Shown one piece after another: positions 47,981-56,757 of a stretch of DNA of 64,000 bases. Under the pieces are notes generated by a model, which made no database searches, was not told the DNA's origin, and worked only from the letters and a program-made list of their open reading frames with translations. The first letter of the stretch is position 1. Each line of letters starts with the position of its first letter. The translations under genes and the position numbers were made by a program. This DNA is from Caulobacterales bacterium. GTDB lineage: Bacteria; Pseudomonadota; Alphaproteobacteria; Caulobacterales; Caulobacteraceae. The DNA is taken from the NCBI GenBank assembly GCA_019510435.1, contig JAEKKJ010000006.1, forward strand, positions 1 through 64,000. The letters are read 5' to 3'.

Positions 47981-48684
47981 GCGACGACTCCTCGCTGACG
48001 TTGGGCGTGCTGGGGGGCATGGGCCCGGCCGCCACCGTCGAGTTCCTGGCCCGGCTGCAGGCCTATACCCCGGCCGAGAAGGACCAAGACCACATCCGGG
48101 TCATCGCCGACATCAACCCCAAGGCCCCCGACCGCAACGTCCCCGGCTCGGGCGCCGGCGGGGTGCTGGCCGAGATGGCGGGCGCGCTGCGCGGCGCGGG
48201 GGCCGAGGTCCTGGCGATGCCCTGCAACACCGCCCACGCCCACGCCGACCTGATCCAGCGCGCCTCGGGCCTGCCGTTGATCGACATGATCGACCTGGGC
48301 GCCGAGGCCGCCAGCCGCGGCGGCGCCATGCGCGTCGGCGTGCTGGGCACCAAGGGCGCGCTCAAGCTCTATCGCGAATACCTCGCCGCCCGGGCCATGG
48401 GCCTGGTCATGCTGCCGCCCGAGCAGCAGGAGGCCTTCATGGTCACCCTCTACCGGATCAAGAGCGGCGAGCGGGGCGACGACGTCACCCGCGAGATGGC
48501 GGCCCACGCCGAGGCCCTGCGCCAGCTGGGCGCGGAGGTGCTGGTCGCCGGCTGCACCGAGGTGCCGCTGGTTCTGGACGACGAGGACGTGAAGCTGGAG
48601 CTGATCGACCCAGGCGACCTCCTGGCCCGCCGCAGCGTCGCCGTCTGCCTCGGCTGGGAACCCCTCCCCCACATGCCGGGATGA
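47977..48684 (+). CDS. Aspartate/glutamate racemase family protein
   Basis: A 235-aa cofactor-independent racemase. Seen: [20 protein letters not shown], the first catalytic Cys in [10 protein letters not shown] (about 83), [10 protein letters not shown], and the second Cys in [11 protein letters not shown] (about 193). Both catalytic cysteines are present. Translationally coupled to the PLP enzyme upstream by 4 nt. The likely role is supply or removal of D-amino acids; the exact substrate is not decided by sequence. Confidence 0.9.
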   Translation: MSDDSSLTLGVLGGMGPAATVEFLARLQAYTPAEKDQDHIRVIADINPKAPDRNVPGSGAGGVLAEMAGALRGAGAEVLAMPCNTAHAHADLIQRASGLPLIDMIDLGAEAASRGGAMRVGVLGTKGALKLYREYLAARAMGLVMLPPEQQEAFMVTLYRIKSGERGDDVTREMAAHAEALRQLGAEVLVAGCTEVPLVLDDEDVKLELIDPGDLLARRSVAVCLGWEPLPHMPG

Positions 48685-48820
48685 TCCCTCCCTTAATGGG
48701 GAGGGACAGACCGCAAAGCGGTCAGGGTGGGGAGGTGTGGATCAGGCGCCGCGTCCGGTCGTGGCCGCCCCGCCCTGGCTCGCTGCGCTCGCCCGTCCCT
48801 CGCCATTAAGGGAGGGACCT
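48684..48820. repeat. Composite palindromic repeat (REP/BIME-like), copy 3
   Basis: TCCCTCCCTTAATGGGGAGGGA at the left and GTCCCTCGCCATTAAGGGAGGGAC at the right flank inner hairpins (GACCGCAAAGCGGTC, CTCGCTGCGCTCG). It separates convergent genes, and its right arm touches the stop codon of the metallopeptidase gene. Same end hairpins as the copies at 17338 and 37008. Confidence 0.7.
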
Positions 48821-49670
48821 AAAGCCCCGCCGCCCCGAACGTGTCGCAGGCGTCCGGGTCGCCGGACTTCTCGCCGCGCTGGAACCAGCGCATGCGCTGG
48901 GCGGAAGTCCCGTGGGTGAAGCTGTCGGGCATGACACGGCCCTGGGCCTTCTGCTGCAGGGTGTCGTCGCCGACCGCCGCGGCGGCGCGCAGGCCGTCCT
49001 CGATGTCCTTGGGATCCAGCGAGACCTTGCCGCCGGAGACCTCCGCCGCATGCGCGGCCCAGACGCCGGCGTAGCAGTCGGCCTGCAGCTCCAGCCGCAC
49101 CGAGCCGCTGGTCGCGCCGTGTGCGCCGAGCCGCTGGGCCTGGTCGGAGGTGCCGGTCAGGGTCTGGACGTGGTGGCCCATCTCATGGGCGATGACATAG
49201 GCGCGCGCCGCCTCGCCGCCGGCGCCGAACCGGCCCTCCAGCTCCTGCCAGAACGACAGGTCCAGATAGACCTTCTGGTCCTGCGGGCAATAGAACGGGC
49301 CCATGGCGGACTGGCCGAGGCCGCAGCCGGTGCCGGTGGCCTGGTCGTAGAGCACCACCGCCGCGGGCGGGCGAAAGGTCTGGCCGCGCTGGCGGAAGAT
49401 CTGGGTCCAGACGTCGTCGACGTTGGTGGAGATCACGTCCACGAAACGCCCGGCCTCGTCGGACACGCGGCCGCGCACGCCGGCCGGCTGCTCATAGGCC
49501 GGACCGCCCTGGTCCACGGCCCTGAGGGTCGTCTGGGGGCTGACGCCGAACACGAAGTAGCCGATCAGGGCCAGGACCACGCCGCCGACGCCGATGCCGC
49601 CGACGCCCACCGGGCCCATGCCGCGCCGGTCCTCGATGTCGCCGCTCTCGCGGCCGTCCTGCCACTCCAT
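48819..49670 (-). CDS. Membrane-anchored neutral zinc metallopeptidase (YpfJ family)
   Basis: A 283-aa protein: short cytosolic head, one glycine-rich TM (GPVGVGGIGVGGVVLALIGYFVFGV), then the periplasmic domain with YDQATGTGCGLGQSAMGPFYCPQDQKVYLDLSFWQEL and zinc motif AHEMGHHVQT (HExxH at about 162-166), followed by RLELQADCYAGVWAAHA supplying the third ligand Glu. Known as the KPN_02809/YpfJ putative neutral zinc metallopeptidase family. Substrates are unknown in general. Confidence 0.92.
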   Translation of the reverse strand: MEWQDGRESGDIEDRRGMGPVGVGGIGVGGVVLALIGYFVFGVSPQTTLRAVDQGGPAYEQPAGVRGRVSDEAGRFVDVISTNVDDVWTQIFRQRGQTFRPPAAVVLYDQATGTGCGLGQSAMGPFYCPQDQKVYLDLSFWQELEGRFGAGGEAARAYVIAHEMGHHVQTLTGTSDQAQRLGAHGATSGSVRLELQADCYAGVWAAHAAEVSGGKVSLDPKDIEDGLRAAAAVGDDTLQQKAQGRVMPDSFTHGTSAQRMRWFQRGEKSGDPDACDTFGAAGL

Positions 49671-49679
49671 GCGAAGGTC

Positions 49680-50084
49680 CTAGTGGCGGTGCTTCCGGAT
49701 CTTCTCGATCTGGCGGTTGGAGTCGGCCAGCGCCTTGTCGGGCATGGAGGGATAGGCGGTGGTCGCCGCCTTGGCGCCGGACGGCGGCGTCGTGGATCCC
49801 GCGGGAGCCGCATAGGGCAAGGTCGGCAAGGCCGGCGCCACGCGCTGGTTCTCCAGGTCCAGGATCGCCTGCTCGGTGCGCAGCCGCGCCTCCTGCGCCA
49901 TGGCCTCGTTGGCGATGGCCACCGACTGGCGCTGGGCCGCCGCCTGCTGGGCGCGGATATTGTCGAGCTCCAGCGGCGAGACCTGGGCGGCGGCGGGGAC
50001 GGCGCAGACGGCGCTCCCCATCAGGACGGCGGCCGTCAGGGCGGCTGCGGGGAAGACGGCGGACAGGATACGCATGCGCGACAT
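49680..50084 (-). CDS. Small exported helical protein of unknown function
   Basis: A 134-aa protein with signal peptide (MRILSAVFPAAALTAAVLMGSAVCAVPAAAQ), a long Gln/Ala-rich helix likely to form a coiled coil (LELDNIRAQQAAAQRQSVAIANEAMAQEARLRTEQAILDLENQ), a proline-rich stretch and a basic tail (IEKIRKHRH). Follows the TPR gene and precedes the metallopeptidase on the same strand, with gaps of 22 and 9 nt, so it is probably co-transcribed. Function unknown. Confidence 0.7.
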   Translation of the reverse strand: MSRMRILSAVFPAAALTAAVLMGSAVCAVPAAAQVSPLELDNIRAQQAAAQRQSVAIANEAMAQEARLRTEQAILDLENQRVAPALPTLPYAAPAGSTTPPSGAKAATTAYPSMPDKALADSNRQIEKIRKHRH

Positions 50085-50106
50085 ATGGGGCCCAACCCCC
50101 TGGCTG

Positions 50107-50688
50107 TCAGCGGCGTTCCACCGTGAAGCGCGAGAGTTCCTTTTTCGGTTGGTCCCAATCGGGCTTCAGCTCGAGGGCCTTTTGATAGTCGAAATAGGCC
50201 GCCTTCATGTCATCCAGCCCTTCAAAGGCCAGGGCCCGGTTGTAGTAGGCCTTCTCGGGCTCCTCGACGCCCAGCTGCAGGGCCTTGTTGATGTCGGCCA
50301 CGCCCTGGGCGTAGCGGCGCGCCCCGACGGCGGCCGCGCCGCGGTTCACATAGGCCTCGCCCAGCGCCGGTGCGGTCTGGATGGCCAGGTCGAAATCACC
50401 CTGGGCGGCGGTGAAATCCTTGCGCCGCAGCTTCAGCACGCCGCGATTGACGAAGGTGCCGGCGCGGTCGCGCACGCTCAGGAACTCGCCGTCCAGCGCC
50501 TGGGTGCAGGTGGCTTCGGACCGTTCGTCCGAGGCGCCCTTGATGGCGGCGAGCGAGCACTGGTGCGCCATGTCGCCGCCCAGGACCGTGACCGCCGCGG
50601 CGGCCGGCAGGGCGAAGGCGGTGGCAGCGGCGAGGATCGCCAGCGGAAGGAGGACGGAGGTCGGCGCGGGGAATTGGATCTTGCGCAT
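50107..50688 (-). CDS. Exported TPR-repeat protein
   Basis: A 193-aa protein: signal peptide (MRKIQFPAPTSVLLPLAILAAATAFALPAAAA) followed by about three tetratricopeptide repeats (AGTFVNRGVLKLRRKDFTAAQGDFDLAIQTAP, GEAYVNRGAAAVGARRYAQGVADINKALQLG, EKAYYNRALAFEGLDDMKAAYFDYQKALELKPDW). TPRs make protein contacts. Start at ATG 50688 is preferred over the longer frame because it begins the signal peptide. First gene of a three-gene unit with the coiled-coil protein and the metallopeptidase. Confidence 0.85.
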   Translation of the reverse strand: MRKIQFPAPTSVLLPLAILAAATAFALPAAAAVTVLGGDMAHQCSLAAIKGASDERSEATCTQALDGEFLSVRDRAGTFVNRGVLKLRRKDFTAAQGDFDLAIQTAPALGEAYVNRGAAAVGARRYAQGVADINKALQLGVEEPEKAYYNRALAFEGLDDMKAAYFDYQKALELKPDWDQPKKELSRFTVERR

Positions 50689-50773
50689 GGGAAACTCCCG
50701 GACTGTGGCCGAAGCGTCCGCCCATAGCGCCGTTGTGTCAATTTCCGCCTGCGCCTCGCGACGGGCGTTGCGC

Positions 50774-51736
50774 TCAGCGCGCCGCGGCGCGGAACCGGCG
50801 CAGTTCGCGGTGCAGGATGTAGACCCCGCTGCCCGCCACCACCACCGCACCGGCGAGGGTCAGCGGATGCGGAACCTCCCCCCAGATCACCAGGCCGAAG
50901 ATCGTCGCCCAGACCAGCTGGGTGTAGTCGAACGGCGCGATCACCCCGATGGGCGCGTTGCGCAGCGCCTCGGTGAGGAAGAGCTGGCCCACGCCGCCGA
51001 TGAGCCCTGCGACGATCAGGGCCGCGAGAGTCACCGGGTCCGGGGTCACCCAATGGAAGGCCGAGCCCACCACGCCCAACACCGCCCCGCCCAGGGTGAA
51101 GTAGAAGACGATGGTCGGGCCTTTCTCAGTGTCGGTGATCTGGCGGATCGCCACCATGGCGCCGGCCGCGCCGAGCGCGCTCAGGATGCCCAGGGTCACA
51201 CCCGGCAGGTTCATGTGGCCCGGGACCGGCCGGGCCATGATCAGCACGCCGACGAAGCCGACGATCACCGCACCCCAGCGGTGGCGGCCCACGGGCTCGG
51301 CCAGCAGCAGGGCCGACAGGGCGGTCATGAACAGCGGCGAGGCGAACTGCAGGGCCGTCGCCTCGGTCAGCGGCAGGTACTGCACGGCCGAGAAGCCGCA
51401 GACCATGCCGGACAAGCCGACCACGGCGCGCAGCAGGTGACCGGCAGGCCGGGCGGTGCGCAGGACCCCGAAGCCGGTCGTGCGCCAGACGTAGAGCAGC
51501 AGGGGCACGAAGGCGAAGAGGTTGCGGAAGAGGATGATCTCGAACACCGGCACGCCGCGCCCGCCGGTCCACTTCACCAGGGCCGAGAGGCAGGCCATGC
51601 AGGCCATGGCCGCCACCCGCAGGGCGATGCCCAGCGCAATGCGCTGAGGCGGGGGCTGGGCCGCGGGGGCGGCCAGCGTGGAGGTGGGCGCCGGGATCAC
51701 GCCGCGCGTTAGGACCAGCTTGGCCGCCCGCGTCAA
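50774..51736 (-). CDS. EamA/DMT-family transporter
   Basis: A 320-aa membrane protein with ten helices in two EamA halves: IALRVAAMACMACLSALVKW ... VVGLSGMVCGFSAVQYLPLTEATALQFASPLFMTALSALLLAEPVGRHRWGAVIVGFVGVLIMARP in the first, and the second ending AATVFGLVIWGEVPHPLTLAGAVVVAGSGVYILHRE-like. Drug/metabolite transporters of this type move amino acids, nucleosides or other small solutes, usually outward. ATG 51736 used; a shorter start is possible. Confidence 0.9.
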   Translation of the reverse strand: MTRAAKLVLTRGVIPAPTSTLAAPAAQPPPQRIALGIALRVAAMACMACLSALVKWTGGRGVPVFEIILFRNLFAFVPLLLYVWRTTGFGVLRTARPAGHLLRAVVGLSGMVCGFSAVQYLPLTEATALQFASPLFMTALSALLLAEPVGRHRWGAVIVGFVGVLIMARPVPGHMNLPGVTLGILSALGAAGAMVAIRQITDTEKGPTIVFYFTLGGAVLGVVGSAFHWVTPDPVTLAALIVAGLIGGVGQLFLTEALRNAPIGVIAPFDYTQLVWATIFGLVIWGEVPHPLTLAGAVVVAGSGVYILHRELRRFRAAAR

Positions 51737-51872
51737 TGGCCAGTCTTCGAACGGGCGGTCTGCGACCCGCCCAGCGCGGCCGGAAACGAGGGATTTTCGG
51801 CGGTCGGGGCCCTGGACCTGTCGGGGCTATCCGGGTTCCATTTCGCCGACGAACCGTGGGGGCTCGACGACG

Positions 51873-52286
51873 ATGTCCATGCTGCAGCCTGTGATGGCCC
51901 TGGTGCTCTGGTCGCTGGTGATGGAGGTCTGGCTCTACGCCACCCGAATCCCGGCGTTGCAGGCGGCCAAGGCGCCGCTGGATCCGAACATGAGCGCGGC
52001 CGACCTCAACGCCATCATCCCGCCGCGGGTGCGCTGGAAGGCCGACAACTACAACCACCTGATGGAACAGCCGACCATCTTCTACGCCGCCTGCCTGGCG
52101 GCCGCGGTGGGCGGGCACGGCGACGGACTGAACACCGGCTTGGCGTGGGGCTATGTCGGTCTGCGGGTCGTCCACAGCCTGGTGCAGGCGACCAGCAACG
52201 TCATCATGGTCCGCTTCTCGGTGTTCATGGTCGCATCGCTGGCGCTGGCCGCCCTGGCGGTGCGCACGGCGCTGCAGCTCTTCTAG
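51873..52286 (+). CDS. MAPEG-family membrane protein
   Basis: A 137-aa four-helix membrane protein of the eicosanoid/glutathione metabolism superfamily. Seen: VMALVLWSLVMEVWLYATRIPAL, then polar RVRWKADNYNHLMEQPTIFYAACLAAAVGG, a key conserved patch (N-x-x-N/E-P-x-F), and AWGYVGLRVVHSLVQATSNVIMVRFSVFM. Bacterial members are mostly uncharacterised; some have glutathione transferase activity. Start ATG 51873 is supported by the helix beginning. Divergent from the EamA gene. Confidence 0.85.
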   Translation: MSMLQPVMALVLWSLVMEVWLYATRIPALQAAKAPLDPNMSAADLNAIIPPRVRWKADNYNHLMEQPTIFYAACLAAAVGGHGDGLNTGLAWGYVGLRVVHSLVQATSNVIMVRFSVFMVASLALAALAVRTALQLF

Positions 52287-52307
52287 CGGCCCCGAAAAGC
52301 GTCGGCC

Positions 52308-53006
52308 TCAGAAGGCGTTGGCGTCGCCGAACAGCAGCGGCACGGTCTGGACGATCACGCGCAGGTCGGTGCGGAACGACCAGCTGTCCACATAGCGGTT
52401 GTCGGCGGCGATGCGGCCGCGGATGCCCTCGTCGCTGGTGACCTCGCCCCGGAAACCGCGCACCTGGGCCTCGCCGGTCAGGCCCGGGCGGGTGCGGAAG
52501 CGGCCGGCATAGCCCGGGATGCCGCTGGACCACAGCTCGTCGTGGGCCAGGGCGTGCGGCCGGGGCCCCACGATCGACATCTCGCCCTTCAGCACGTTCA
52601 GCAACTGGGGCAGCTCGTCCAGGCTGAGCTTGCGCAGCAGCGCGCCCAGGGGCGTGACCCGGGTGTCGCCGCGCGTGGCCTGCCGCAGGCCCGCGCCATC
52701 CTCGACCACGCGCATGGTGCGGAACTTGTAGATGCGGAAGGGCCGGCCATGCAGGCCGGTGCGCTGCTGGCGGAAGAGGATCGGCCCATCGCTCTCCATC
52801 CAGATCGCGGTCCCGATCACCAGCAGCAGGGGCAGGAAGATCAGCAGGGCTGTGGCCGAGATGAAGATGTCGAAGGCCCGCTTTCGCACGCTCCGCGCCA
52901 CGGGCGCCGGCCGACCGAACAGCAGGATTTCAGGCGCAGCCTGCGCGCCTGGCGTGACAACCGACATGCCAGCCCCATCCGCCACGGATCCCGCCGTCCC
53001 AGCCAT
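52308..53006 (-). CDS. Bacterial sugar transferase (polyprenyl-phosphate glycosyl-1-phosphate transferase)
   Basis: A PssY/WcaJ-type enzyme that starts lipid-linked polysaccharide assembly. About 232 aa. Seen: one membrane helix (FDIFISATALLIFLPLLLVIGTAIWM), PILFRQQRTGLHGRPFRIYKFRTM, KLSLDELPQLLNVLKGEMSIVGPRP and RPGLTGEAQV, all hallmark blocks. ATG 53006 is preferred because GGTGGAG lies about 10 nt upstream; GTG 53072 would be longer and ATG 52967 shorter. It stands alone with no other polysaccharide gene beside it, as is common for caulobacterial PssY paralogues. Confidence 0.9.
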   Translation of the reverse strand: MAGTAGSVADGAGMSVVTPGAQAAPEILLFGRPAPVARSVRKRAFDIFISATALLIFLPLLLVIGTAIWMESDGPILFRQQRTGLHGRPFRIYKFRTMRVVEDGAGLRQATRGDTRVTPLGALLRKLSLDELPQLLNVLKGEMSIVGPRPHALAHDELWSSGIPGYAGRFRTRPGLTGEAQVRGFRGEVTSDEGIRGRIAADNRYVDSWSFRTDLRVIVQTVPLLFGDANAF

Positions 53007-53137
53007 CCCAGTGTGCTCCACCCGACGTTCGCCCAACCGCAAAGCCTGCTGCCCGGTTCCGTCAGGCTTCACATTTCAAGTTCTCTGTGTCGCCGCGCCC
53101 GCCGCGCGCCTAACGTTTGATCGCAGGAGGACCAAAT

Positions 53138-53923
53138 ATGGCGCGCCGGCTGGTCGACCTGTCGATCCCGATCACCAACGACATCGTCTCCGACCCGCAG
53201 CAGATGCGCCCTCAGGTGACCTATGCGCGGCACCAGGAGACCGCACCGCAAATGGCGGCCTACTTCCCCGGGCTGACAGCGGCCGACTTGCCCGACGGAG
53301 AAGGCTGGGCGGTCGAGCGGGTGACGCTCTCCACCCACAACGGCACCCACATGGACGCGCCCTGGCACTTCCATTCCACCACCGACCAGGCGGTGGGCGC
53401 GCGGCCGGCCCCGACCATCGACCAGGGCCCGCTGGAGTATTTCCTGCAGCCGGGCGTGAAGCTGGACTTCCGCCACCTGCCGGACGGGTATGTGGCCACC
53501 GCGGCCGACGTGGAGGCCGAACTGGCCCGGATCGGCCATGCGCTGCAGCCGCTGGACATTGTGCTGGTGAACACCGCGGCCGGGGCGGCGTTCGGCGACC
53601 CGGACTACATCCACAAGGGCTGCGGCATGGGCGAAGAGGCCACGCTCTACCTCACCGAGCGCGGGGTGAAGGTGGTGGGCACCGACGCCTGGTCCTGGGA
53701 CGCGCCGTTCTCGCACACGGCGCGCAAATGGGCCGAAACCCGCGATCCGAAGATCATCTGGGAAGGCCACAAGGCGGGGCGCCTGCGCGAATACTACCAG
53801 ATCGAGAAGCTGACGAACCTCGAGGCCCTGCCGCCTTCCGGCTTCACCCTCTCCTGCTTCCCCGTGAAGATCGCCGGCGCCTCCGCCGGCTGGATCCGGG
53901 CGGTGGCGATCTTCGAAGACTAG
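53138..53923 (+). CDS. Cyclase-family metal-dependent hydrolase (kynurenine formamidase-like)
   Basis: A 261-aa protein. Seen: LVDLSIPITNDIVSDPQQMRP, the metal-binding HNGTHMDAPWHF (HxGTHxDxPxH), DIVLVNTAA and GVKVVGTDAWSWDAP. The cyclase family includes kynurenine formamidase and isatin hydrolase. GCAGGAGG precedes ATG 53138. The 3' end overlaps that of the NIPSNAP gene on the other strand by 4 nt, so neither has a terminator between them. Substrate unknown. Confidence 0.88.
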   Translation: MARRLVDLSIPITNDIVSDPQQMRPQVTYARHQETAPQMAAYFPGLTAADLPDGEGWAVERVTLSTHNGTHMDAPWHFHSTTDQAVGARPAPTIDQGPLEYFLQPGVKLDFRHLPDGYVATAADVEAELARIGHALQPLDIVLVNTAAGAAFGDPDYIHKGCGMGEEATLYLTERGVKVVGTDAWSWDAPFSHTARKWAETRDPKIIWEGHKAGRLREYYQIEKLTNLEALPPSGFTLSCFPVKIAGASAGWIRAVAIFED

Positions 53924-54717
53924 TGCAAGGCCGACCGGGGCGTGGGCGCGAGGCGCAGGACCTGCGGCGTCTGCTCCAGCTGGGTCCCCAGGGCGGCGCG
54001 GAAGCCGGGGCGCTTCGCCAGGCGCTGCATCGCCGCCTCGTAGGCTGCGGGGTTGTCCACGCGGGTGAACCAGACGAACAGCTTCTCGCCCTGGCGCACG
54101 GGCAGGCGGGGGAAGTTGTTGGGCGTCGGCTCGGGGGTAAACGCAGCCAGCACCGGCAGGCCGGCGGCCTCCAGCTCGGGCCGCAGCCGGGTGTCGAAGG
54201 TGGCGGCGAAGCCCTCGGTCGGGTCCTTCCAGAGGTAGTAGATCGTGGCCACTACCAGCCCGGCCGGCGGCGTCTTTGCGCCCGGCTCGGCGCGACGGCC
54301 ATTGGGCGCGAAGCCGTGGCCCGGGCGGGCCGGCCGCAGCAGCAGGACGTTGTCATTGTCGTCCAGCATCGGGTTGGCCGCGTCGCGATGGGCCTTCCAC
54401 ACCGGGCCGGAATAGAAGGCGCTCAGGCCCTGCTCGCGCTCGGGCATGCCGGCGAAGGTGCGGATCCAGACGAAGCGGTCGGGGTCGTCCAGGTCACGGA
54501 ACTGGCCCACCAGGCCCATGCCCACCGCCTCCTGCGTCTCCACGAACTCGCGCTCGAACAGGGCGACGAAGGCGTCCCGCTGGCCGGGGACGATCTTGTA
54601 CTGCCGCAGCTCGATCACCTGCGGATCGACGGGCGCGGCGGCTTTGGCGGTCAGCGGCATGGCAAGGGCGACCGGCGCGGAAAGCAAAAGCCAGGAGGCG
54701 AGGATTCGTAAGCTCAT
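53920..54717 (-). CDS. Exported NIPSNAP-family protein
   Basis: A 265-aa protein with signal peptide (MSLRILASWLLLSAPVALAMPLTAKA) followed by two ferredoxin-like dimeric alpha/beta barrel halves: VIELRQYKIVPGQRDAFVALFEREFVETQEAVGMGLVGQFRDLDDPDRFVWIRTFAGMPERE and a degenerate second copy with TIYYLWKDPTEGFAATF. NIPSNAP domains have no settled biochemical role. ATG 54717 is chosen at the signal peptide. Confidence 0.83.
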   Translation of the reverse strand: MSLRILASWLLLSAPVALAMPLTAKAAAPVDPQVIELRQYKIVPGQRDAFVALFEREFVETQEAVGMGLVGQFRDLDDPDRFVWIRTFAGMPEREQGLSAFYSGPVWKAHRDAANPMLDDNDNVLLLRPARPGHGFAPNGRRAEPGAKTPPAGLVVATIYYLWKDPTEGFAATFDTRLRPELEAAGLPVLAAFTPEPTPNNFPRLPVRQGEKLFVWFTRVDNPAAYEAAMQRLAKRPGFRAALGTQLEQTPQVLRLAPTPRSALH

Positions 54718-54831
54718 GCGCGTCTTGAACTCCCGGCGCTCTGCACGCCGCACCCCCGCTGGACGCGACGGACCGCTTCTCGCGCGCTATAACTGCCAGC
54801 CCATGTCAGCTATTTGCGGCAACCTGAGAAA

Positions 54832-55806
54832 ATGATCGCCAGCCGCCTGCTCTCCATCCTGCTCACCCTGCAGGCCCGCGGCCGGGTGACGGCGGCGGAG
54901 CTGGCCCAGACCTTCGAGGTCTCGGTGCGGACCATCTACCGCGACATCGACGAGCTCTCCGCCGCCGGCGTGCCGGTCTATGCGGAAAAGGGGCGCTATG
55001 GCGGCTTCAAGCTGCTGGACGGCTATCGCACCCGCCTGACCGGGCTGGACCGGCCGGAAGCCGAGGCGCTCTTCCTCGCCGGCCTGCCGGGCGCGGCGGC
55101 GCAGCTGGGGCTGGGCGAGGCCCTGGCGAGCATGCGGCTGAAGCTGCTGGCCGCCCTGCCCGAGGCCGCACGCGCCGACGCCGAGCGGATCGCCGGCCGC
55201 TTCCACCTGGACCCGGTGGCCTGGTTCCGGCGGCCGGAGGAGCAGGCGGTGCTGCCCGACGTGGCGCTGGCGGTCTGGCAGGGGCGGCGCGTGCGCATGC
55301 GCTACGACAGCTGGGCTGGCGAGGTGGAGCGCGACCTGCTGCCGCTCGGCGTCGTGCTGAAGGCGGGCGCCTGGTACATGGTCGCCCGCGCCGAGGGGCG
55401 GGACGGACGCGACCACGTGCGGACCTATCGGGTGGCGAGCATCCTGTCGCTGCAGGTGGGCGAGCCCGACCCCGCGCCCCGCGCGCCGTTCGACCTGGCC
55501 GCCCACTGGGCCGAGTTCAGCCTCGGCTACGAGGCGCGCATGCAGGCCGAGCGGGCGCGGGTGCGGGTCAGTCCGGAGGGGGTGCGGCGCCTGTGCCGGC
55601 TGTCCGCGGCCATGGCCGAGGCGCTGGCGGCGGCCGGTCCGGCGGACGCGAGCGGCTGGCGCGAGGCCGAGATCCCGATCGAGTCGGTGACCCACGCCGT
55701 CACCGAGCTGCTGCCCATCGGCGCGCGGCTGGAGGTGTTGGAGCCGGCGGCCCTGCGAGCCGCCATGGCCGAGGCGGCGCGGGAGATGAGCACCCTCTAC
55801 GGCTGA
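54832..55806 (+). CDS. WYL-domain transcriptional regulator (YafY-like)
   Basis: A 324-aa regulator. N-terminal winged helix (SRLLSILLTLQARGRVTAAELAQTFEVSVRTIYRDIDELSAAGVPVYAEKGRYGGFKLLDGY), then a WYL ligand-sensing domain (RVRMRYDSWAGEVERDLLPLGVVLKAGAWYMVARAEGRDGRDHVRTYRVASI) and the WCX C-domain. These proteins sense small molecules or nucleic acids. It directly precedes the SDR gene of the catabolic cluster by about 130 bp, with a palindrome between, so it may control that gene or the cluster. Confidence 0.9.
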   Translation: MIASRLLSILLTLQARGRVTAAELAQTFEVSVRTIYRDIDELSAAGVPVYAEKGRYGGFKLLDGYRTRLTGLDRPEAEALFLAGLPGAAAQLGLGEALASMRLKLLAALPEAARADAERIAGRFHLDPVAWFRRPEEQAVLPDVALAVWQGRRVRMRYDSWAGEVERDLLPLGVVLKAGAWYMVARAEGRDGRDHVRTYRVASILSLQVGEPDPAPRAPFDLAAHWAEFSLGYEARMQAERARVRVSPEGVRRLCRLSAAMAEALAAAGPADASGWREAEIPIESVTHAVTELLPIGARLEVLEPAALRAAMAEAAREMSTLYG

Positions 55807-55817
55807 GCGATTATTTC

Positions 55818-55836
55818 CAATTCGGCGTCCGAATTG
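55818..55836. promoter_or_regulatory. Perfect dyad operator candidate upstream of SDR gene
   Basis: CAATTCGG-CGT-CCGAATTG, a perfect 8-bp inverted repeat with a 3-nt spacer, just after the WYL gene stop and about 100 nt before the SDR start. This is typical operator geometry. The regulator is unknown. Confidence 0.6.
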
Positions 55837-55934
55837 TGCCAGGGCTGCGGATTATACTTCTGCAGGAACAGACCTACCTGAGCGTCATCGACGGCGCGAT
55901 GGTCGCGCCGCCTCAGGTTTTCGAAGGAATTCCC

Positions 55935-56684
55935 ATGGCTCGTCTTCAAGGCAAGCGCGCCCTCGTCACCGGCGGCACCAGCGGCATCGGGCTCGAGACG
56001 GCCCGCCAGTTCATCGCCGAGGGCGCCCGCGTGGCCGTCACCGGGTCCAGCGACGCCAGCCTGGCGCAGGCGCGCGCCGTGCTGGGACCCGACGCCCTGG
56101 TCCTGAAGTCCGACGCCGGCGACGTGGCGGCTCAGGCGAGCCTTGCGGCCTCCGTGGCCGATGCGTTCGGCGGCCTCGACATCCTGTTCGTCAACGCCGG
56201 CGTCGGCGACTTCCGGCCGCTGGAGGCCTGGGACGAGCCCGGCTTCGACCGCTCGTTCGCCATCAACCTGAAGGGCCCGCTGTTCCTGGTCCAGGCGCTG
56301 CTGCCGCACCTGGCCAATCCCGCTTCGATCGTCCTCAACGGCTCGGTCAACGCCCGCATCGGCATGCCGAACTCGATCGTCTACGCCGCCACCAAGGCCG
56401 CCCTGATCTCCACCGCACGGACCCTGTCGGGCGAACTGATCGGCCGCGGCGTGCGGGTCAACGTGGTGAGCCCGGGGCCGATCGCGACGCCGATCTACGA
56501 CAAGCTGGGCCTCGGCGAGGCCGACCTCGACGGCATGAAGCGGGCGATCCTGGATCAGCTGCCGGTGGGCCGGTTCGGCGAGCCGGCGGAAGTGGCTGCC
56601 GCGGTGGTCCACCTAGCCTCCGACGAGTCGCGGTTCACCGTGGGATCGGAACTGGTGATCGACGGCGGCATGACGAACCTCTAA
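55935..56684 (+). CDS. Short-chain dehydrogenase/reductase
   Basis: A classical 249-aa SDR. Seen: cofactor motif TGGTSGIG (about 12-19), NAG at 87-89, catalytic Asn 111, Ser 137 (NGSVNARIG), Tyr 150 and Lys 154 (YAATK), PGPIATP and the C-terminal DGGMTNL. The sequence after the first beta strand (VTGSSDASL) suggests NADP or NAD either way. ATG 55935 follows GAAGGAAT. Upstream of the thiolase gene in the putative catabolic cluster, though the two may be separate units. Confidence 0.93.
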   Translation: MARLQGKRALVTGGTSGIGLETARQFIAEGARVAVTGSSDASLAQARAVLGPDALVLKSDAGDVAAQASLAASVADAFGGLDILFVNAGVGDFRPLEAWDEPGFDRSFAINLKGPLFLVQALLPHLANPASIVLNGSVNARIGMPNSIVYAATKAALISTARTLSGELIGRGVRVNVVSPGPIATPIYDKLGLGEADLDGMKRAILDQLPVGRFGEPAEVAAAVVHLASDESRFTVGSELVIDGGMTNL

Positions 56685-56703
56685 GCGCGCCGGCTTCCCT
56701 CCC

Positions 56704-56722
56704 GAGTAACTTCGTTTACAAG
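56704..56722. promoter_or_regulatory. Cluster motif copy 1 (upstream of thiolase)
   Basis: GAGTAACTTCGTTTACAAG, 36 nt before the thiolase ATG. Core GTAAC-TTCG-TTTAC. One of four related sites upstream of genes of the cluster (others at 58450, 61701 and 61796). Confidence 0.5.
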
Positions 56723-56757
56723 ACTGACTCCGCGACCGACGCGCCAGGGAGGGGCGG

